Positions 57,684-64,000 of a DNA stretch of 64,000 nucleotides are shown one piece after another (within the stretch, counting starts at the first letter, position 1; every line of letters starts with the position of its first letter). Source of the DNA: Merluccius polli. Lineage: Eukaryota > Chordata > Actinopteri > Gadiformes > Merlucciidae. The DNA lies in the NCBI GenBank assembly GCA_030340625.1, contig JAOPHQ010003977.1, positions 230,001-294,000 of the forward strand, given 5' to 3'. The translations under genes were made by a program, and so were the position numbers. The notes beneath the pieces were generated by a model. That model was given only the letters and a program-made list of their open reading frames with translations. It had not been told where the DNA came from and searched no databases.

Positions 57684-58126
57684 GTTATAGGCCTATGCGG
57701 CGGTCGTAAAAGCCGAATGCGCCTACATGCGCTCTTAAAGGTTTGGAAACGATTCAACAAGACTACATCTGTATTCCAATCACAATAAGTAGCCTACTTA
57801 TCGGCCAACAATAATCAAACAAGGCAGTAAAAGTGGGCATTAAACTGTATAACTGTTTTGAAAAACGGGGAAAAGGCCGACATATGCCGATACAATATGC
57901 AGCCGGCGCTCGGAAAAGGCTCGCGACAAAAAGATGAGCCACACATTTAGAAACAATTGCATGAACTATCTAAAAGCAATACCTTAGTCAGAAAACATAT
58001 ATGAGGCTGAACGTTTTGCTAAAATGTCACATTTATGGAAATATTGAAAATGTTGAAGCGGCTGGCTTGACCACGCGAACCGAGAGACGGCTGTCTCGAC
58101 CGCAGTACGCGATCGGTCATTAACCA

Positions 58127-58413
58127 ATAATCGTATTTATCCATATAACTGCACACAACTTTATTTAAAATCAAATGTAAAACATGTGTGTTTGTATTGT
58201 GGTGTCCGGTGCGTGTGTGTGTGTGGCTCCTCCGGCGGAGCGGTTCATGTTATTAGCGGAGTCCGGGAGGGTTCACCTTCACGGCGTAGTTACGAGGGAT
58301 GTGCGACTATCGTTTAAAAAAATACTAAAGTGTTTTTTAAAGTTAGAAAGATATTAGATATTCACGCTCCGAATTACAGCCACCAGACACGGGGAACTAA
58401 GGCCGCGATCACC
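58127..58413 (+). repeat. block repeated in inverted orientation at 62298-62597
   Basis: Shared words include CGGAGCGGTTCATGTTA, GTCCGGGAGGGTTCACCTTC, ACGAGGGATGTGCGACTATC and GAATTACAGC. The two copies are about 4 kb apart and clearly related, with scattered substitutions and a 10-bp indel. Confidence 0.9.
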
Positions 58414-58641
58414 GCACCGCTTCAAGACTTATGCAACACAACGTCCTTTTGATCGATAACAATATAAATTGATCGACACATTTCTTAACGATCAATGATC
58501 GATCATCGATTAATTATGCCCATCCCTAATATATATATATATATATAGGATACAGCTAAACCATTCCAGCTCGTGTAGAGAAGCTACTTCTCAACAGGGA
58601 GCAACTTTAATCATTGTTTACCCTGTTGCTATTATCTGCAG

Positions 58642-58703
58642 CCCCCAGCGGTCTTGGTACAGTTGGTAGCAGACGGCGGTCTCTCTTGCTCTCATCAACC
58701 CCG
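58642..58703 (+). CDS. candidate small internal exon, gene unknown
   Basis: Good acceptor context (CCCTGTTGCTATTATCTGCAG) and donor CCCCG/GTGAGA bracket 62 bp. One frame reads PSGLGTVGSRRRSLLLSSTP with its first codon split. A second frame is also open, and a third has a stop. The arginine/serine-rich peptide resembles a phosphorylated linker, but no family is recognised. Splice signals are the best of the candidate exons in this window. Confidence 0.4.
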
Positions 58704-58904
58704 GTGAGAAACACCATTCTTTTCTCTCCCCCGTTCCCTGTGAGGTCCTCATCCATCAAAAGGAGGCAGTCTGCAGACGCTGGGGCGACACTGTGTTTAT
58801 GCAACTTTAAGAGCTTCTCTTGCTATATCTCTCGGTTTTCTAGCGCTGCGATCTGCAGTTCTCTCTAGCCTTTCTCTTTCGCTCTCTCGCCTTCTCTCTC
58901 TGTC

Positions 58905-58925
58905 TCTCTCTCTCTCTCTCTGTCC

Positions 58926-59000
<75 letters not shown>
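58905..59000 (+). repeat. (CT)n and (TA)n microsatellites
   Basis: A (CT)n run to 58920, then about 36 TA repeats (58928-59000). Confidence 0.95.
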
Positions 59001-59003
<3 letters not shown>

Positions 59004-59365
59004 CTGTCTCACCAGTGCTTTCTTCTAGCCTTACACTTGCGCTCTATCCCCCTCTCTCGCTTCTCTCTCTCTCTCTCCCTACCTCTCCCCCTCTCTCTTT
59101 CTCTATCGCTCCCCACCTCTCCCCCTCTCTCTTTCTCTATCGCTCCCCATTCCCCCTCTCTAATCCCCCACCGCCCCCCCATCTCTCTCCCCCCTTTCTC
59201 TCTCCACCCTCCTCCCATCCTCCCTCTCCACTGCCATGGTGATGTATGGCCGCACCGGTCCCAAACAGATGATGTGTGCAAGGGGGGAGGATCGTGAGGA
59301 AGGATGAGGGAGTCCCAGCCGGCCGCGTGACAAGGGAACGCGGCACGTCCACCCACACCGTGGAG
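59001..59365. repeat. CT/CCCCT-rich low-complexity tract
   Basis: Pyrimidine-rich 59040-59230 includes a duplicated CTCTCTTTCTCTATCGCTCC block. The rest is unassigned. Confidence 0.7.
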
Positions 59366-59478
59366 CGTTGGGATAGTGGCGCGGTGGTTAGGGGGTGTTA
59401 GTCTCCTGGCCGAAATGGTTCTGGGTTCAATCCCCCAATGTCCACAGTGTACCTGTAGGCATCCTTGAGCAAAATGCG
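59366..59478 (+). mobile_element. tRNA-derived SINE, family A, forward
   Basis: GATAGTGGCGCGGTGGTTAG (A-box side), TGGTTCTGGGTTCAATCCCC (B box), then CTGTAGGCATCCTTGAGCAA. The body and tail are lost. Confidence 0.75.
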
Positions 59479-60905
59479 CAAAAAACACCTTTTCGTGGTC
59501 TTAAATGAGACGGAGAGAACAGGGGGTTTTGAATCCGAATGAGGAGGTTTGTATCCACATCTGCACCTCTTTTTGTGTTGTGTTGTTGTGTTGCCTTTAT
59601 CGGTTTATTGGCACTCAATGTAAATGATGGAGTACAGGCTGCATGTGGTAATTACGTTTCGTTCCCGGCATCAACAATGGACGATTGTGGAGGAATCGAG
59701 GTGGCGGCTCTTGCACCACCCGAATCTAGTTTCATAAAACAGCTTTATTTCTTTCCCTTTTCCTTCTCTTTCTTCTCTCGAGTGGCGTCGATTGTGTGGA
59801 TCGCTTGTGTTGATTTTCTGTAAAGCCCAACAGTGAGTGCCTCCCCGAGCAAACAGTGTGATACGTTGGTTCAACACAGCAGCACGCGCACAAGGGGAAA
59901 TTAAAACCGTGCACACACACAACAAGATTATTTGGGCTAATTCATTTCGAAAACTCTAGTGACTCTAGTTAGCCTTATTATATGTGAATCTATCAATGTT
60001 ACTCTTTATTTTTAAAAGTTACATTTATTTTAAAAAAAGGGATACATACTAGTATCCCTCTTGACTATGATACAATGACAACCTTGCAGGTCCGGTGATA
60101 TTGACAAGGTCAATCCAAAGCAGCGGTGTCAATATGCTACTCAGCAGTGCTGTACACCATCCATTCCTGTGTCAAGCAACTCAAAAGGAAAATAAACGAC
60201 TGAAGGCTAAGTACTGTAATGTATGAACAATGTCTTTCTTTGTGCTATTCAGTGTTGGCCTTCTGCATTTTGCCGCAATGCATGAAGCATGTAAAGCTCT
60301 GTTTGAAATACAAAAAAGTGAGGTACGCTCATAAACATATTCCCAGTGAAATAAATACATGTATTGTGTCGTTTGTTATGTCCTCATGTAACTGGTGCAA
60401 TTGTGTTTGTGTTGTTTGTTGTGTTGTTTGCAAATGTCTATGTTTGCATTTTAAATGTATTCATTTAGCAGACACTTTCACGGAAAGAAACCTTGAAGAA
60501 GGGCTGAGAACAATCAAGGTGTACAATCAATACTGGAGCAACTGCTAAATGAACGTTTTTTATAAAACAGCCAGAAAAAAGTTAGACAAGTGGAAGTGAA
60601 CCAAAAAGACTAAACAACACAAAACCATCTAATGTTGATTCTCAGTATAAGTGTCACCAAACATTGCAGTGCATTTCAAGCTTCATCTATCATCATACAT
60701 ATCATACAAAACCCCCCAAAACAACCGGTTCTGTAATGACTCAGTTCAGGTTTGGGTTCTGGATCATTCTGGGGCAGCAATATGCCTTACTTCAATATGC
60801 CATATTCATTCGTCATTCCCTCTCTTTCAACCCTCTTTCCTGTATCTGTTCTCTGTCCTGTCCAAAAAGGCATAAAAATATGTATGCATGTTTCGGTAAC
60901 CCTTC
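59479..60905. other. no gene seen
   Basis: AT-rich. A SINE tail fragment (TTCATTTAGCAGACACTTTC) lies at 60458-60480. No frame is recognised. Confidence 0.4.
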
Positions 60906-61680
60906 CTTTTACAGTACAGTAATTACCAGCTAATTACCTGGTAATAAGATGTATTTACTAAGTAATAACCAGGTAATTAAATGTAATTACCTTCTAATTA
61001 CCAAGTACTTACCAGGTAATTACCAAGTATTTACATTACATATTTACCTGGTAACTACCACTTATTTACCTGGTAGTTACCTGATATTTACCTGGTAACT
61101 ACCACTTATTTACCTGGTAGTTACATGATATTTACCTGGTAGTTACCTGATATTTACCTGGTAACTACCACTTATTTACCTGGTAGTTACCTGATATTTA
61201 CCTGGTAGTTACCTGATATTTACCTGGTAACTACCACTTATTTACCTGGTAGTTACCTGATATTTACCTGGTAACAACCACTTATTTACCTGGTAGTTAC
61301 CTGATATTTACCTGGTAACTACCACTTATTTACCTGGTAGTTACCTGATATGGTAAAAACATAAACAAAAACTTGTTGGTATTTACCTGGTAAATACCAA
61401 CAAGTTACCCAGTATTTACTAGATATATACTGAAAACTACCAGGTATTTATCCAGGAATTATAGATTATGTATTACCAATCAACCTGTGTAGTGACAGTG
61501 AGGGTAGTAATGACTCTGATATTTACCTGGTAATTACCCAGTATTTACTTGATAACTTGCAACTATTTACTAAGTAATTACTTTCTAATTACCCAGTAGT
61601 TACAATTTACCCAATAACCCCCATGTATGTATGCAGATATTAACTGGTATTTACCCAGTAATTACAAATGTAATTCCAAA
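60906..61680. repeat. TACCTGGTA-based repeat field
   Basis: The centre (61040-61350) is a near-perfect array of two 22-bp units, ATTTACCTGGTAGTTACCTG(AT) and ATTTACCTGGTAACTACCAC(TT). The flanks are degenerate versions with AATTACC and GGTAATTA. The core TACCTGGTA is nearly self-complementary. A perfect 37-bp palindrome sits at 61370-61406. Confidence 0.9.
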
Positions 61681-61693
61681 ACATTATCAGGTA

Positions 61694-61948
61694 GGTGCGT
61701 TGCTAAAAGGTGTCGTATTCCGGCGGCAATTAGTTCCGCCCCAATGCCATTCTAAACAGTAGGAACAAAAGAAACGGGAGGTTAACAAATTAAACAAACT
61801 ATACCAGGAAAGTACATCGTTACCATATACTTTCCTGGTATAGTTTGTTTAATTTGTTAACCTCCCGTTTTTTTTGTTCCTACTGTTTAGAATGGCATTG
61901 GGGCGGAACTAATTGCCGCCGGAATACGACACCTTTTAGCAACGCACC
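61694..61948. mobile_element. 255-bp hairpin MITE, TA target
   Basis: Arms of about 120 bp are almost exact complements, starting GGTGCGTTGCTAAAAGGTGT. The loop is about 13 bp near 61819-61831. TA flanks both ends (61692-61693, 61949-61950). There is no coding capacity. The element sits immediately after the TACCTGGTA field. Confidence 0.93.
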
Positions 61949-61985
61949 TAGCCAAACAGCGCGAAAGAGGCAGCACGTTCTATAA

Positions 61986-62217
61986 CAGAGGTCACTAACA
62001 GGCGGACCGCGGTCCGGGTCCGGACCCAGACGCCGTCCTATGCGGACCCAGACCTATAATCAATAAACTATTGAGGGATTCTACATTATGACGGGGCGCT
62101 TCTATTTTAACCAGCGCAGCTTTTCTAGTCTTTACGGCATTTGGTTAGCGGACCTTACAGACCAATTGCATGTGAGTTAAGTATCCCACGTGACGCTGCT
62201 CAGCCAATCAAATTTAT
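61986..62217 (+). mobile_element. hAT (Charlie-like) left end
   Basis: CAGAGGTCACTAACAGGCGG then ACCGCGGTCCGGGTCCGGAC resembles fish hAT ends that begin CAG.GGTC.CCAAC and carry GGACCG repeats. The right end was not found; nested elements follow. Confidence 0.55.
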
Positions 62218-62263
62218 GGGGGGGCGATCGTAAGCCACCCCGGACCTACGACCGACGGGGGGG
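62218..62263 (+). repeat. G/C cassette (copy 6)
   Basis: GGGGGGCGATCGTAAGCCAC then CCCGGACCTACGACCGACGG and a short G tract. Nearly the same unit as 57127-57176. Confidence 0.85.
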
Positions 62264-62297
62264 CAGGTAGACACCGCTAGACACACGGGACTCATAC

Positions 62298-62597
62298 CGG
62301 TGATCGCGGCTTTAGTTCCCCGTGTCTGATCGCTGTAATTCGGAGCGTGAATATCGGTTGAATATCTAATATCTTTCTAACTTTAAAAAACACTTTAGTA
62401 TTTTTAAGCCGATAGTCGCACATCCCTCGTAACTCCGCCGTGAAGGTGAACCCTCCCGGACTCCGCTATTAACATGAACCGCTCCGCCGGAGGAGCCGCA
62501 CGTCCACACGCACCGGACACCAGAATACAAACACACATGTTTTACATTTGATTTTAAATAAAGTTGTCTGCAGTTATACGGTTAAATACGATTATTA
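62298..62597 (-). repeat. inverted copy of 58127-58413
   Basis: The reverse complement aligns along its whole length with 58127-58413. In this locus the block is followed on the right by the hAT-like end 62608-62679, and preceded by the cassette at 62218. Confidence 0.9.
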
Positions 62598-62607
62598 AAA
62601 CCCTAAT

Positions 62608-62679
62608 TATGACAGTCCTGGACCGGCCCAAAAATGTGCATCGGCTCACCCGGTCCGCCCGATGGCCAGTCCACCCCTG
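62608..62679 (-). mobile_element. hAT-like end
   Basis: The complement begins CAGGGGTGGACTGGCCATCG and contains GGGCCGGTCCAGGACTGTCA, shared with 57545-57683. Confidence 0.6.
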
Positions 62680-63209
62680 CTTGTCCCGTTAGTTAAAAAT
62701 AGTAATCCAATTGTGAAATCCGTGTTGTAATCGGCAGCATACAAGCTAGTTATATTGAAAAGTAAATAAAGATTCAGACGTGCTGCGTGATGATGTGTTC
62801 AGGTTGGCTCAGTAAAACGACTATTAGGTTATCATGATGCGTTCAAGTGTAATGTAAAGAAAAGGGAAATTGAGATTTTGGCGAGAAACATGAGTAATAC
62901 AGTTGTATAGTATATTAAAAATCTGGAGGATCATGAAAGGCAGACATGTTAATTTTTCTGCAAAAAAACCCCTGTTAAATTATGAGATTATATTTTATTT
63001 CCTTTTGTGTGACCCATATACATTATGACTTATTTTTCATTTGGTGCTGCTGATATATTCTTTCTATTGTTAGTTGTATGTCATTTCGAAGTGGCCTATT
63101 TCATTAGCCATGTTTATTGAAGGCTAGAAACGTTTTTGTTATGCTCACTTGTTAAGCAATACCAGTTCTGTTGAGAACAAATTGTCGCGTCGTCTTTCCA
63201 CCAAATAAT
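62680..63209. other. no gene seen
   Basis: AT-rich unique-looking sequence. Confidence 0.4.
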
Positions 63210-63298
63210 AGAAAAGTATCGATAGTGGTATCGATAAAGACTCGGATCGATAAGGAGTATCGATAAAGGTATCGATATCAATAAATATTAACGATCCC
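63210..63298 (-). mobile_element. hAT-like end
   Basis: Repeated TATCGATA words end at ACGATCCCCATCCCTA. The complement starts TAGGGATGGGGATCGTTAAT, a common fish hAT terminus. The other end was not found. Confidence 0.55.
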
Positions 63299-63303
63299 CA
63301 TCC

Positions 63304-63400
63304 CTAGAGACGAGTGAGCGCGAGACAGGGAGAGATGACGGAGAGACGAGTGAACGGGAGACAGGGAGAGAAGACGAGTGAACGGGAGACAGGGAGAGAC
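63304..63400 (+). repeat. about 29-bp tandem repeat, three copies
   Basis: The unit GACGAGTGAACGGGAGACAG then GGAGAGA is repeated, with the first copy carrying AGCGCGAGAC. Confidence 0.85.
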
Positions 63401-63507
63401 AGTACACATGTATACTTCAATGATTAGTGACAATAAATATTTTTGAATTGTGAATTTGACTTTCTTTAATTTAACAGTCAGTTGCAGATGTTGATACAAC
63501 TATAAGG

Positions 63508-63510
<3 letters not shown>

Positions 63511-63559
<49 letters not shown>
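63511..63559 (+). repeat. (TA)n tract
   Basis: About 24 TA repeats that end at a transposon terminus. Confidence 0.97.
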
Positions 63560-63562
<3 letters not shown>

Positions 63563-64000
63563 GGCTGCACGATATATCGCAAATCTATCGTCATCGCGAA
63601 ATCAACGCTCGCGATGTACATACCGCAAAGATTTCTTAATTTGCGATTAAATTAAGCCTACATTTTTCGCGCATTCACACACAATGACATTATATTTGAC
63701 CAATCCGATGCTGTCATGCTGCCCGATAAGCCCGCCCCCCACCAGTTTAAGCACATGGTGTTGTGTTGTGTGTTGAGGGAGCGTTGTCGTGTTTGTTTGA
63801 CCAGGTGTATTTTAGTTTAACTAAATTGTTGCACGTTTCCTTGTGCTAGCCTTTTTGGCCAATAATAAGTGTTATTACTCAGGCCAACACAGTTAAAGTC
63901 TATATTGTTTCATACTATGACACATTTACGTTTGTGTTTATGAAAGTCCGCCTTTATTACGCAACTGCAGCGCATTTGGAAATGTCAACAAACAGATGAG
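63560..64000 (+). mobile_element. hAT-like left end, runs off the window
   Basis: TAGGGCTGCACGATATATCG followed by ATCGCGAAAT-type repeats is a common fish hAT 5' end. The rest to 64000 may be its interior; the right end is outside the window. Confidence 0.65.

Larger units (their letters stand above)
57386..58527. mobile_element. hAT-like element inserted in the same (TA)n tract
   Basis: Left GGATGGGCATTCG and right-end complement TAGGGATGGGCATAATTAAT, both followed by ATCGATCAT-rich sequence, with (TA)n on both outer sides. It contains the cassette at 57478-57556, a further hAT-like end (57545-57683) and the block shared with 62298-62597. The composite interior suggests nested insertions. 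No transposase frame is present. Confidence 0.7.

Overview
The window looks like teleost fish nuclear DNA. The evidence is tRNA-derived SINEs ending in the GTAAGTCGCTTTGGATAAAA-type tail, the first exon of a fish-expanded gene family, many non-autonomous hAT-like DNA transposons with 8-bp target-site duplications (TSDs), relics of non-LTR retrotransposons, and an extreme density of microsatellites, above all (AC)n. That microsatellite load resembles codfishes (Gadiformes), but this is only an inference. Nothing prokaryotic is present: no operons, CRISPR arrays, rRNA or free-standing tRNA genes.

No complete protein-coding gene can be supported. Almost all long open frames are translations of simple repeats. 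What remains are four short candidate exons or exon clusters on the + strand (2990-3067, 15081-15249, 37122-38960, 58642-58703), each with splice-like borders and non-repetitive coding potential. None could be assigned to a known protein. They could be exons of one or more genes with large repeat-filled introns, or chance.

Layout. 0-9 kb: a 20-bp minisatellite, microsatellites, SINEs, a 43-copy 26-bp minisatellite carrying a TATA motif in each unit, and a hAT-like MITE with YY1-like motifs. 9-22 kb: two transposon derivatives that keep the start of a RecQ-like helicase reading frame, the first of two near-identical 0.88-0.90 kb hAT elements, and a TTAA-flanked element carrying a spliced-type coding exon. 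22-36 kb: a G/C-cassette element, a 1.86-kb foldback element with a 9-bp TSD, the second hAT copy splitting a tRNA-derived SINE, a doubly nested inverted-repeat element, and a candidate LTR. 36-49 kb: two more cassette-bearing hAT elements, the densest microsatellite cluster, a LINE relic, a 52-bp minisatellite. 49-64 kb: a MITE nested in a SINE, several hAT-like elements sitting directly in (TA)n tracts, a large TACCTGGTA-rich repeat field and a nearly perfect hairpin MITE.

The parts work together as mobile DNA rather than as a pathway: short TIR elements depend on transposases encoded elsewhere and insert into SINEs, microsatellites and each other. The most unusual pattern is one G/C-rich minisatellite cassette found in at least six places, inside or next to elements whose termini differ.
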